A DNA stretch of 37,765 nucleotides from Acidobacteriaceae bacterium (GTDB taxonomy: Bacteria > Acidobacteriota > Terriglobia > Terriglobales > Acidobacteriaceae), in the NCBI GenBank assembly GCA_003131635.1, contig PKVZ01000147.1, forward strand, positions 1 to 37,765. The letters run 5' to 3'. Below, one piece after another: positions 8,114 through 16,849 of the stretch (position 1 is its first letter; each line of letters opens with the position of its first letter). The position numbers and the translations under genes are program-made. The notes beneath the pieces were generated by a model. It worked only from the letters and a program-made list of their open reading frames with translations. It searched no databases and was not told where the DNA came from.

Positions 8114-9619
8114 ATGGGTATCGCAGTATCGCCGCAGATTCATCCGCAAGTCGCTGACTTCATCGAGAAGCCGCGCAAAATGTTAATCAATGGCAAATGG
8201 GTAAGCTCCATTTCCGGTAAGACTTTCCCCACCTACAATCCCGCCACCGGTGAAGTTCTTGCTCAAGTGGCCGAAGGCGATCGTCAAGATATTGAAGAGG
8301 CGGTGAAAGCCGCGCGCAAGGCCTTCGACCAAGGCCCGTGGCGGCGGATGACGGCGTCCGAACGCGGCCGCTTGATCTGGAAACTCGCCGATTTACTGGA
8401 GGCGCATACCGAAGAATTCGGCTACCTGGAAAGCCTCGATAACGGCAAGCCACTTGCAATCGCAAAGGCGGCCGACGTGCCTTTGGCGGTGGACCTGTTC
8501 CGCTACATGGCGGGCTGGGCCACAAAAATAGAGGGCAACACAATCCCCATCTCGGTCCCGTATACTCCCGGCGCGAAATACCTCGCCTATACGCTGCGAG
8601 AACCGGTCGGAGTCGCGGGACAAGTTATCCCCTGGAACTTTCCCCTGCTCATGGCTGCGTGGAAGCTGGGTCCGGCGCTGGCTTGCGGCTGCACCGTGGT
8701 GTTGAAACCGGCGGAGCAAACACCGCTTTCCGCGCTGCGTCTCGGCGAACTCGTCATGGAAGCAGGTTTTCCCGAGGGCGTGGTGAACATCGTGCCGGGC
8801 TACGGCGAGACCGCGGGAGCGGCGCTGGCTGCGCATCCGGACGTGGACAAAATCGCCTTCACCGGTTCCACCGAAGTTGGCAAACTTATTGTCCATGCCG
8901 CGACGGGCAACCTGAAAAAAGTTTCGCTCGAACTGGGCGGCAAATCGCCCAATGTTGTTTACAAGGATGCCGATCTCGAATCGGCCATCCCCGGAGCCGC
9001 GAGCGCGATCTTCTTCAATCATGGCCAGTGCTGCTGCGCCGGATCGCGTCTCTATATCGAAAAGCCCGTGTTCGACCGCGTGGTCGAAGGGGTCGCCGAC
9101 TATGCTAAGAAAATTAACGTGGGCTCGGGCCTCGATCCGCAAACGGAAATGGGACCGCTCGTTTCCGCGGAACAGTTAAGCCGAGTCTGCGGTTACCTCG
9201 AGTCTGGTTTCTCCGAAGGCGCCACAGCCATTGCCGGAGGCCACAAGAAAGGGGACAAAGGTTATTTCGTGGAGCCCACGGTTCTCGTGAATACCCGCGA
9301 AGATATGAAGGTGGTGCAGGAAGAAATTTTCGGCCCCGTGGTGACGGCGATGCCGTTCAGCGATCCCGAAGAAATTCTGCCCCGCGCCAACAATAGTGAA
9401 TATGGCTTGGCCGCTGCTGTCTGGACGCAGGACATCGGCAAGGCCCACCGCACCGCGGAACATCTGCGCGCAGGTACGGTGTGGATCAACTGCTACAACA
9501 TTTTCGACGCGGCACTCCCGTTCGGTGGCTACAAACAATCCGGATGGGGCCGTGAGATGGGGCACGACGTGCTGAACAATTACACCCAGACCAAGGCGAT
9601 TTGTACCAAAATCGCTTAA
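8114..9619 (+). CDS. NAD(P)-dependent aldehyde dehydrogenase (ALDH1/2-like)
   Basis: This 501-residue enzyme oxidises an aldehyde to the acid. Key residues are present: N175 in PWNF, the general base E273 in LELGGKSPN, and the nucleophile C307 in GQCCCAGSR. The GSTEVGK nucleotide-binding turn is at 251-257. The triple-Cys active site and conserved C-terminal PFGGYKQSGWGRE are those of the broad ALDH1/ALDH2 group; it is not the CoA-acylating malonate-semialdehyde type. TAAGGAGG precedes the ATG. It is the only plus-strand gene between the salvage operon and pyrR. An inferred role is disposal of acetaldehyde or a semialdehyde from nucleoside sugar or base breakdown, but the substrate cannot be read from sequence. 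Confidence 0.92.
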   Translation: MGIAVSPQIHPQVADFIEKPRKMLINGKWVSSISGKTFPTYNPATGEVLAQVAEGDRQDIEEAVKAARKAFDQGPWRRMTASERGRLIWKLADLLEAHTEEFGYLESLDNGKPLAIAKAADVPLAVDLFRYMAGWATKIEGNTIPISVPYTPGAKYLAYTLREPVGVAGQVIPWNFPLLMAAWKLGPALACGCTVVLKPAEQTPLSALRLGELVMEAGFPEGVVNIVPGYGETAGAALAAHPDVDKIAFTGSTEVGKLIVHAATGNLKKVSLELGGKSPNVVYKDADLESAIPGAASAIFFNHGQCCCAGSRLYIEKPVFDRVVEGVADYAKKINVGSGLDPQTEMGPLVSAEQLSRVCGYLESGFSEGATAIAGGHKKGDKGYFVEPTVLVNTREDMKVVQEEIFGPVVTAMPFSDPEEILPRANNSEYGLAAAVWTQDIGKAHRTAEHLRAGTVWINCYNIFDAALPFGGYKQSGWGREMGHDVLNNYTQTKAICTKIA

Positions 9620-9638
9620 GCTCTTGATTCCAAGAAAT

Positions 9639-9672
9639 AAGGACGGCGAGAGATCGCCGTCCTTTAATTTTT
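9639..9672. terminator. Rho-independent terminator, probably bidirectional
   Basis: An 11-bp perfect stem AAGGACGGCGA (9639-9649) and its complement (9654-9664) enclose the tetraloop GAGA. On the plus strand it is followed by TAATTTTT. On the minus strand it is followed by TTATTTC. It sits between the converging aldehyde dehydrogenase and pyrR genes and can end both transcripts. Confidence 0.88.
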
Positions 9673-9688
9673 CTGCGGATCTGCGAAA

Positions 9689-10258
9689 CTACTTCTCCAT
9701 CAGCAAAACCTTTTCCGCGTCATCAATTTCGGTTAACTTTACCTCGATCACCTCGTTCATGGTGGTCTGCACATTGCGGCCGACGAAGCTCGCCTCCACC
9801 GGCAATTCACGGTGTCCGCGGTCGATAAGCACGCACAGCTGAACACGGCTCGGCCGACCGTGAGAAAACAGCGCATCCATCGCCGCACGCACCGTACGTC
9901 CAGTGAACAGAACATCGTCGACCAGGACGATATTCTTGTCCTCAATCGAAAACCCGATCTCCCCTTCCTGGACTACAGGTTTCGGTCCCAGGGTTGAAAG
10001 GTCGTCTCGATAGAAAGTAATATCCAACGTGCCGACCGGAACATCGGCATTCTCAATGCGGGCGATAATCTTGCCCAGGCGCTCCGCGATCGGTACCCCG
10101 CGGCGGCGGATCCCGACCAATCCCAGGCCATCCACGCCTCCGTTTTTCTCGACGATTTCATAAGCCAAGCGCACCAGCGTGCGCTCAATTTCCGAAGCCG
10201 ACATCAGTTGTGCTTTCTGGTGGAGAGCGGTCTGGCGGGGGGTAGGTTGTGCGTTCAT
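9689..10258 (-). CDS. pyrR: PyrR: pyr regulator / uracil phosphoribosyltransferase
   Basis: The 189-residue protein belongs to the type I phosphoribosyltransferase family. The PRPP loop VLVDDVLFTGRTV is at residues 111-123, and VGIRRRGVPIAERL near 48-61 is typical of PyrR. PyrR binds pyr mRNA leaders to attenuate de novo pyrimidine genes when UMP is high, and many members also convert uracil plus PRPP to UMP. Here it is a single gene with no pyrB or pyrC next to it. The neighbours are salvage and breakdown genes, so a uracil-salvage role would fit. It converges with the aldehyde dehydrogenase onto a shared hairpin terminator. No PyrR-binding leader was recognised upstream. Confidence 0.92.
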   Translation of the reverse strand: MNAQPTPRQTALHQKAQLMSASEIERTLVRLAYEIVEKNGGVDGLGLVGIRRRGVPIAERLGKIIARIENADVPVGTLDITFYRDDLSTLGPKPVVQEGEIGFSIEDKNIVLVDDVLFTGRTVRAAMDALFSHGRPSRVQLCVLIDRGHRELPVEASFVGRNVQTTMNEVIEVKLTEIDDAEKVLLMEK

Positions 10259-10356
10259 CGCGAAATGTGCCTCAAGTATCGAACTTGCTTACTTCGCCTT
10301 CGCAAGGCTCATTTCACTTTAGTGGGATTCCCGCATATCTGCAAGGCGGCCTGAAA

Positions 10357-12201
10357 TTAGATGGCGGTTGATTTTCCGCGAGTCAGGCCTTCGGCAAGGG
10401 CAGGAGTGGAGGCAGAAGCACGATCGCTGCCGCCAACACTTTGGATTTTCACAGCATGTGTCAAAAGACCGGCATCGCTTTGCAGTGCCCGCAGCGTAAT
10501 CTCGTGAGGTGCGGCTAGAGATCCTTCCGCCGGCAAGATTCCAATGCCCTGATTTCGCCCTCCCGCCTTTGCCCGGTACAGAGCCGTGTCTGCGAGTTCA
10601 ATGGCCTCCTCGGCGCAAATCGCCTCGTAAGCGCGCCGGCTCCACGGGAAAGGCGCCCAGCCCACCGAACAAGTTTTTCGCACGCGAACACCGTGTCCAA
10701 GATCAAAAGGCTCGGATGCCATCACATCTAGAATACGATCACAGAACGCGGGCGTACCGAACGGGTCGGCAGAACGGGACATGATCAGGAATTCTTCTCC
10801 TCCCCAACGCACCAGGACATCGGACTTGCGCACCACCTTGCCCAAACGCTCTGCCACCAACTGCAGCAGGCGATCGCCGGTAGGGTGACCATGCAGATCG
10901 TTAACTTCCTTGAAGAAGTCCACGTCAACCATCAGAAACACCAAGTCGCGATGATCCATGTTTCGAATGTCGGCCCCGCAAGCCCGCTCGTAGTTTCGCA
11001 AGACCTGTCCGGCTTCAGCCGTTAGAATTTCTTCCAGATACCGCCGGTTCCACACTCCAGTCAGCGGATCGGTGTAAGAAATTTCCTGCAGTTCAAGGTT
11101 CTTGCGCTGCAGTTCCAGGCTGTGCCAGCGGAGTGACTGTTCCTTATTTTCCAATTCATCTTTGAGCGTGCACATCTCATCGAGATTTTGACGCGAAAGG
11201 CGCAGCAAGTGCAGCAGTTCGCGGTCCATCCAGCGTTGCTTGAGGAATACCAGCGCGCCCATTACGACCATCGCGGCGGCGGTCAATACCAGCCTGTAGG
11301 AGCGCACACTTAGCGGGGTACTTCCCCCAAACTCCGCCCATACCACCATAAGCGGCGTGGAGAATACAGCCATCATCGCTAGCCGTGCTGTCCACATGCT
11401 GCGGGCGTGTTGAGGCGGCTGGATAGTTGATCCGTCCGGCGAAAGTTCGCGCGCCCTGAAACCTATAGCAGCGAACCAAGCCATGGCAGCGACCAGCGGT
11501 ACATCGTAAAGACTGCCCGTGTAGTACTGGTGGGTATCGATTGCTACGCCCGCCAGAATGGAGCTGAGGCTGTAGAACAATGCAGCCTTGAAGAACCAGC
11601 CATAGATTGATTGCCACGAACCCCGGCTGCGCTTCCAAACCAGTCCTACTCCCGCTACCAGAACGATTTGTTCACAACCGTAAAGCACATCAAAGCCCCG
11701 GCCATACGCCGCTTCGTTCGGAGAAACATATTGCCAGGGGATCACGATAAACAGATACAGGTAAAGCCACCACGTAAGCAGCAGAAAAAAGTCGAGGGTT
11801 ACGAGGCGCAAAGAATGGTCATTCCGTTGAATGTGAGGCTGCACCGCCAGTGCCGCCATCATCGGAACGATGTGCAGAAACAGAGCCACATCCGCGACAA
11901 ATGGGTTGGGCACCTCCTGGCGCAGGAAGACTTCGAAGTATGTCCACAACATTTGCACGCAGAGCCAAACCCCGCAGCCGAACGCCATGAGCGACCAGAA
12001 GAGCTGGGATTTTTTGTCGCTGGTTCTAATGTTTGAAAGGATGGCCAGCGTCGCCCAAAAAAGCACAACACATTGCGTGAGATCGCCGAACGTCGTTAGC
12101 CCAATGCTGCGTGGTGCCAGTACCGACACGCAGACATAGACGCACACCACGGCGCACACAGTTCCCGTCCACTTATTCGGCCGCACGGAGGTCAAGTCCA
12201 C
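10357..12201 (-). CDS. Membrane-anchored diguanylate cyclase (GGDEF)
   Basis: This 614-residue protein has about nine hydrophobic segments in residues 1-320, a coiled-coil-like stretch at about 325-375 and a GGDEF domain at about 375-560. The active-site motif is GGEEF at 467-471, with metal-binding D426 and D428 in VDVDFF and the conserved HGHPTGD. An intact inhibitory site RKSD (458-461) lies five residues before GGEEF. It should make c-di-GMP in response to an unknown signal sensed by the membrane part. The family of the sensor region was not recognised. The start is a GTG with no clear ribosome-binding site, so the exact N-terminus is uncertain. It follows kynureninase on the same strand after 71 bases. 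A roughly 55-residue tail after the domain has no known feature. Confidence 0.9.
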   Translation of the reverse strand: MDLTSVRPNKWTGTVCAVVCVYVCVSVLAPRSIGLTTFGDLTQCVVLFWATLAILSNIRTSDKKSQLFWSLMAFGCGVWLCVQMLWTYFEVFLRQEVPNPFVADVALFLHIVPMMAALAVQPHIQRNDHSLRLVTLDFFLLLTWWLYLYLFIVIPWQYVSPNEAAYGRGFDVLYGCEQIVLVAGVGLVWKRSRGSWQSIYGWFFKAALFYSLSSILAGVAIDTHQYYTGSLYDVPLVAAMAWFAAIGFRARELSPDGSTIQPPQHARSMWTARLAMMAVFSTPLMVVWAEFGGSTPLSVRSYRLVLTAAAMVVMGALVFLKQRWMDRELLHLLRLSRQNLDEMCTLKDELENKEQSLRWHSLELQRKNLELQEISYTDPLTGVWNRRYLEEILTAEAGQVLRNYERACGADIRNMDHRDLVFLMVDVDFFKEVNDLHGHPTGDRLLQLVAERLGKVVRKSDVLVRWGGEEFLIMSRSADPFGTPAFCDRILDVMASEPFDLGHGVRVRKTCSVGWAPFPWSRRAYEAICAEEAIELADTALYRAKAGGRNQGIGILPAEGSLAAPHEITLRALQSDAGLLTHAVKIQSVGGSDRASASTPALAEGLTRGKSTAI

Positions 12202-12272
12202 TTTATGAGTGTATGTTTATGCTACGGAGGGTGCTGTATTACGGAAGTAATCAGCGAAATGGCCTGAACGTG

Positions 12273-13571
12273 CTACTCCCCAAGGCCAAGCGCAGCGGCG
12301 AATCGCTGAACAAACCGGAAAACATCCTGATAAGAGTTGTACAGCGGCACAGGTGCGATGCGGAATGTATCCGGTTCCCGCCAGTCGCCCACAATGCCAT
12401 GTTGCGTTAGCCATTCACACAAAGTGCGCCCGTTTTTTGGAATTCGGATAGAAAGTTGCGCGCCACGCCGGTCACTTTCTCGCGGGGTGACGATGGAAAA
12501 ACTCGAAGAACTTTTATGATTCAACAAAATCTCGTTTAACAGGAACTCCAGGTAGCTGGTCAACATTACACTTTTCGTCCGCAAGCGATCCATGCCAGCC
12601 TCCTCGAAAATATCCATCGATGCCCGCAAGACAGCGAGGCTGATAATCGACGGATTGCTCAACTGCCAGCCCTCCGCGCCGGGCATCGCCCGAAAGTCCG
12701 GCCCCATCTCAAACCGTGTCCGCTCATCATGCCCCCACCACCCGGCGAATCGACCTAAGTCCCAGGAATGAGCATGCCGCTCGTGAACAAAACAACCAGC
12801 AACACATCCCGGACCGCCATTCAGATACTTGTAACTGCACCACACCGCGAAGTCCGGACCCCACTCGTGAAGCTTCAATTGCAAATTGCCGGCCGCATGT
12901 GCCAGATCGAAACCAACCACGCAGCCACGTGCGTGACCCGCCCGCGTAACTCCCGCCATATCGAACGCCTGCCCCGTCGCGTAATTCACTCCGCCCAGCA
13001 GGATCAGTGCTATCTCATCCCCCGAATCCTCGATCACCGATTCAATTTGTTCATCCCGAAGACAGGACTCGCCCGGCAGCGGACTCAACTCGATGAGCGA
13101 ACTCGCAAGATCGAAGCCATGAAAACGAATTTGCGATTTCACCGCGTACTGATCCGAAGGGAAAGCCCCGCGCTCCACAACAATTTTGTGTTTCAATGCC
13201 GTCGGCCGGTAAAACGAAATCATCATCAGGTGCAGATTTACCGTCAATGAATTCATCACCACAACTTCAATAGCCTTCGCCCCGACTAATGTTGCTGTCT
13301 GTTCCGTGAGCAACTTGTGGTAGGGCATCCATGGATTTGTAGCTCGGAAGTGTCCTTCGACCCCAAGCTGCGCCCAATCTTTCAACTCTTGCGCGATGTA
13401 GGCCGCCGCCGTCTTGGGTTGCAGCCCCAGCGAGTGACCACACAAATACACGCATTCACCGCCGCCAGCCGTCTTGGGAAATAAGAAAAGCTCTCGGTAG
13501 TTGCGCAACGGATCGCGTGCATCCATCGCGATCGCAAAATCCTCGCCTGATTGAAACCCGAAATCGTTCAC
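12273..13571 (-). CDS. kynU: Kynureninase
   Basis: This PLP enzyme hydrolyses kynurenine or 3-hydroxykynurenine to (3-hydroxy)anthranilate plus alanine. Its 432 residues fit the family. Visible features are CGHSLGLQPK near 44-53, the PLP-binding D222 and H225 in FDLAHAAGNL, and the Schiff-base lysine K248 in WCSYKYLNGGPG. The GTG start overlaps the monooxygenase TGA as GTGA, and TTGGAG lies about 9 bases upstream, so translation is probably coupled. It is the last gene of the kynurenine operon. With a monooxygenase directly before it, 3-hydroxykynurenine is the likely substrate. Confidence 0.95.
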   Translation of the reverse strand: MNDFGFQSGEDFAIAMDARDPLRNYRELFLFPKTAGGGECVYLCGHSLGLQPKTAAAYIAQELKDWAQLGVEGHFRATNPWMPYHKLLTEQTATLVGAKAIEVVVMNSLTVNLHLMMISFYRPTALKHKIVVERGAFPSDQYAVKSQIRFHGFDLASSLIELSPLPGESCLRDEQIESVIEDSGDEIALILLGGVNYATGQAFDMAGVTRAGHARGCVVGFDLAHAAGNLQLKLHEWGPDFAVWCSYKYLNGGPGCVAGCFVHERHAHSWDLGRFAGWWGHDERTRFEMGPDFRAMPGAEGWQLSNPSIISLAVLRASMDIFEEAGMDRLRTKSVMLTSYLEFLLNEILLNHKSSSSFSIVTPRESDRRGAQLSIRIPKNGRTLCEWLTQHGIVGDWREPDTFRIAPVPLYNSYQDVFRFVQRFAAALGLGE

Positions 13572-14935
13572 GGCCGCATCTCCAAGGGAGTGAGATCGCG
13601 ATGAATCAACCGATCCGCTTGTTCCCAGTCGAGATCCTCCACGCGATCCACACCGTTGCAGAGTTCAGACAGCATCCGATCCTGAACCGCACCGCGAGCC
13701 AGTGCGACAGAGTAGGGTATGCGATGAAAGGTCACCATGGCATACTTCGGGACGAAGAGCTTGGGATACTTTGCTTCCAGCGCCAGTTCCACTTTCTTTC
13801 GAAACAGAAAGTGTGCGTCCGCAACCCGATCTCGCATTTCGGCAAAATTTTCGATTGCCATATCGGCAATAGCATCTGTATTGATCTTGCGCTCTTCGCC
13901 GAATTCCGTGAACACTCCCGTCCAGTTCGCCCCGTGCCGGTCAAGCAACTCGACCAGATACGTGCAGTCTTCAAATCCGCAATTTATTCCTTGGCCGAAA
14001 AAAGGAACGATAGCATGAGCAGCGTCTCCAACTAGCAGAGCCCTGCCTTCTACATTCCAGGGAGAGCACTTGATCGTCACCATTACCCCGGTCGGATTCG
14101 TAGCATAGTTCTCTGCCAGTTGCGGCATCAGCCGAAGAGCATCAGGGAAGCGCTGCTCGAAAAAACGAATTACATCCTTTTCTGTGCTGAGACTGGCGAA
14201 GCTGTCCGCACCCTCAAATGGCAGAAAGAGGATGCAGGCGAACGTGCCATCGATGTTGGGCAGCGCGATCAGCATGTGATTGCCCCTCGGCCAGATGTGA
14301 AGAGCATTTGTCTCCAGCAGATGCTCGCCGTTGGGGCCGGCTGGTATCGTTAACTCTTTGTAGCCATAGTCAAGATACTGCTGCGAGAAATTAAACCGGT
14401 TCAGCTTGAGCATCTCTGCCCGTAGTGCCGACGCCGCACCGTCACAGCCAATTACAACCTCAGTTCCTCGGATCTTTTCTTCGCCCGTGGCCTCGTTACG
14501 CACTCGAAGTTCGCCGGTCTTCAAGTCGTACCCCGTGCAACGCTGCTGAAAATAAATAGTCGCGCCCTGCTCCTCGGCGGCATTCATGAGCGCTATGTTC
14601 AGCTCCGCCCGCGAAATCGAGTTGATCACCTCGAAATCATCCTTCCCATACGGTTGAAAGGTAAGTTCTCCGGCAATCGAATGCATCATTCTTCCCTTCA
14701 TCGAGCTGATGATGCTTCGCATCCGCTCCCATAGTCCAGCTTGCTGCAAGGCGTGAATTCCACGCGTCGAGATCGCGAGATTGATCGACCGTCCCGCACT
14801 CACGCGCACTCGCCGCATGTCCGGCCGCCGCTCATAGACATCTACTGCGAATCCGCGCTGCATCAGAAGAATGGCGAGTAGAGGGCCATTCAAACCAGCA
14901 CCGATGAGGGTTACTTTTCCAGCGGTAAATTTCAT
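13568..14935 (-). CDS. kmo: Kynurenine 3-monooxygenase
   Basis: The FAD enzyme hydroxylates L-kynurenine to 3-hydroxykynurenine with NADPH and O2. The dinucleotide motif GAGLNG is at 12-17, with the ribose-binding acidic residue in VDVYERRPD, and the second FAD motif GDAAH is at 303-307 in VGDAAHAIVPFFGQGINCGFED. Length is 455 residues. No C-terminal membrane anchor is evident, unlike the mitochondrial enzyme. A TTG two codons upstream is also possible, but neither start has a clear ribosome-binding site and the ATG at 14935 is preferred. It lies 39 bases after the fused decarboxylase-dioxygenase gene and overlaps kynureninase by 4 bases. Confidence 0.94.
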   Translation of the reverse strand: MKFTAGKVTLIGAGLNGPLLAILLMQRGFAVDVYERRPDMRRVRVSAGRSINLAISTRGIHALQQAGLWERMRSIISSMKGRMMHSIAGELTFQPYGKDDFEVINSISRAELNIALMNAAEEQGATIYFQQRCTGYDLKTGELRVRNEATGEEKIRGTEVVIGCDGAASALRAEMLKLNRFNFSQQYLDYGYKELTIPAGPNGEHLLETNALHIWPRGNHMLIALPNIDGTFACILFLPFEGADSFASLSTEKDVIRFFEQRFPDALRLMPQLAENYATNPTGVMVTIKCSPWNVEGRALLVGDAAHAIVPFFGQGINCGFEDCTYLVELLDRHGANWTGVFTEFGEERKINTDAIADMAIENFAEMRDRVADAHFLFRKKVELALEAKYPKLFVPKYAMVTFHRIPYSVALARGAVQDRMLSELCNGVDRVEDLDWEQADRLIHRDLTPLEMRP

Positions 14936-14974
14936 ATCCAATGAAATAAGCGACGGGATGCGCGCGGCCAGACG

Positions 14975-16846
14975 TCACTCCGTCAGCAGTGTCCTGGCCT
15001 CCCACAATTCCGGAAAAAACTTCTTATCGAGAGTGAGCTTCAGGTAGGACGATCCCGCGCTTCCTCCAGTCCCCGTGCGGATACCGATAATTCGCTCGAC
15101 CAACTGTATGTGTCGCAACCGCCAGCTCACGACCAGTTCGTCAAACTCCGTCAGCCGCTCGCATACGTCAATCCAATCGCGATGATGATTCTCATCCTTA
15201 TAGAGGGAGTGGACCGCCCGGGCGCGCGCTTCAAATCGCTCCCTTTCGCTCTCGCCTTCGCTTGCCGGCGGAAGTTTGCCCATCGCTTCCAGTGCTCCGA
15301 AGAATACATCTCGCAGCGAAGGCTCTTCCAATCGGCGCTGAAGGCTGGCGTACGCTTCCGGTGTGGGCCTGTGATAGCGGAGCATTTTCTCGTCCTTCAG
15401 ACCACAGAGAAATTCGATCTCGCGAAATTGCTCGGACTGAAATCCGCTGGCCGGCTCCAGCAATCCACGAAACGCTAGAAAATGCGTGGGCAACATCGTT
15501 TCCAAAATCGTGAACTGCTCCACTAATACGCGCGTAATCTCCGTACACCGGCGCAGCAGCCGCGCTGCTTCATAAACTTCGTCGTGCGATTGTGGGGCGG
15601 CGCCGGACTTTCGTAAATTTGCGACCACGGCATCGAGATCATGCAGCAATTCTTTGAACCAGAGCTCGTAGGTCTGATGCACTAGAATGAACAGCAGCTC
15701 ATCGTGATGCTGTGGTGAAGACTGTGGCTGCTGCAGATCGAGCAGTTCCGGAACTTTCAAGTAAGAGCTGTAAGTGAGCTGCCCTGGTTCTGGCGCATGC
15801 GGCGAAGAGCCAGTAGCCTCGTCCGCTCCTCTATCCGCAGCCTGCTGCGGCTCAGCCTCAAGTTTCAGGAAGCGCGTTGCGTTCCCGCTTAGCAGCTTAG
15901 CCTTGGTGTGCTGCGGAAGATTGCTTTGCTGGATAAGAGACCCGGCGTGCTCTTCGCCAAGTGGAAAGGGGTAATCCGAGCCGAGCATTACCTGATCCGC
16001 TCCCATTGTTCCAACCAGGAATTGCAAAGCACGCTGGTCAAACACCGCCGAGTCGGTATAGAAGCGATTGAGATAATGACTGGGCGGATGTTGGCAGTCC
16101 CCGCGCGCGACCGGATGATGATGCCACGCGTTTTCCAGGCGCCCGAGCAGGAATGCGAAACTCCCACCGCCGTGCGCAAAGCAGATGCGAAGTCTACTCG
16201 GCAAGCGGTCAAACGCTCCACTCACAATCAGCGCCACCAAGGAGAGCTGGGTTTCCGCGGGCATGCCCACTGTCCATGGCATCATGTATTTCGGCATTCG
16301 CTCCTGTCCGAACATATCCCACGGGTGGACGAGCACAGCCGCGCCCTCGCCCGCGCAGTGGTGGAGGAAAGTCACAATTCCAGCGTCATCCAGGTTCTTG
16401 CTCCCAACATGGTTCCCGATCTGAACGCCGAGATGCCCAGCCTGCATGCACCGGCTAAGTTCTTTGCAAGCTGCGTCAACATCCTGCAGGGGCACCTGGC
16501 AAAAAGATTTCAATCTGCCTTTTCCCCGGCTGCAAAGTTCAAGCGCCGCATCGTTGAACAATTGCGCACAATCCAACGCATGTTCCACTGGACGTTCATA
16601 GGCGAACAATACCGGCGTGGCAGAGATGATCTGCAGGTCGATCCCGTCACGATCCATCTCTCGCAGTCGAACTTCCGGATCCCAGCACGCCGAATAAATA
16701 TGGCGGAAGAATCGATCTCCCACCATGATGTCGGCTTTCTCCGGCTCGGTGTGTTTTATCCAAGGCCAGTTCGGCGTGCCATAGCGCGCCGCCAGATCCG
16801 GCCATGCGCTTGGGAAAAAATGGTTGTGAATGTCGATGACTTGCAT
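14975..16846 (-). CDS. Fusion: ACMS decarboxylase + tryptophan 2,3-dioxygenase
   Basis: Two full enzymes are joined in one 623-residue frame. Residues 1-330 match 2-amino-3-carboxymuconate-6-semialdehyde decarboxylase: metal ligands H7 and H9 (DIHNHF), H174 (VHPWDMFG) and D291 (LGSDYPFPLG), plus catalytic H225 in FAHGGGSF. Residues about 357-623 match tryptophan 2,3-dioxygenase: H390 in LVHQTYELWFKE, substrate-binding R460 in FRGLLEPASGFQS, heme ligand H579 in WRLRHIQLVERIIG, and TGTGGSAG at 591-598. A polar, Ala/Pro/Glu-rich linker of about 27 residues (15778-15859) joins them and holds no in-frame ATG or GTG that could start a separate dioxygenase. The dioxygenase starts the pathway; the decarboxylase acts four or five steps later and steers flux away from quinolinate. 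The ATG lies 3 bases after the 3-hydroxyanthranilate dioxygenase stop. Confidence 0.95.
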   Translation of the reverse strand: MQVIDIHNHFFPSAWPDLAARYGTPNWPWIKHTEPEKADIMVGDRFFRHIYSACWDPEVRLREMDRDGIDLQIISATPVLFAYERPVEHALDCAQLFNDAALELCSRGKGRLKSFCQVPLQDVDAACKELSRCMQAGHLGVQIGNHVGSKNLDDAGIVTFLHHCAGEGAAVLVHPWDMFGQERMPKYMMPWTVGMPAETQLSLVALIVSGAFDRLPSRLRICFAHGGGSFAFLLGRLENAWHHHPVARGDCQHPPSHYLNRFYTDSAVFDQRALQFLVGTMGADQVMLGSDYPFPLGEEHAGSLIQQSNLPQHTKAKLLSGNATRFLKLEAEPQQAADRGADEATGSSPHAPEPGQLTYSSYLKVPELLDLQQPQSSPQHHDELLFILVHQTYELWFKELLHDLDAVVANLRKSGAAPQSHDEVYEAARLLRRCTEITRVLVEQFTILETMLPTHFLAFRGLLEPASGFQSEQFREIEFLCGLKDEKMLRYHRPTPEAYASLQRRLEEPSLRDVFFGALEAMGKLPPASEGESERERFEARARAVHSLYKDENHHRDWIDVCERLTEFDELVVSWRLRHIQLVERIIGIRTGTGGSAGSSYLKLTLDKKFFPELWEARTLLTE

Positions 16847-16849
16847 GCT

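Noticed and set aside
8393..9142. A 249-codon minus-strand frame inside the aldehyde dehydrogenase
   Set aside because: It is antisense to a complete, motif-rich enzyme gene and lacks a recognisable domain.
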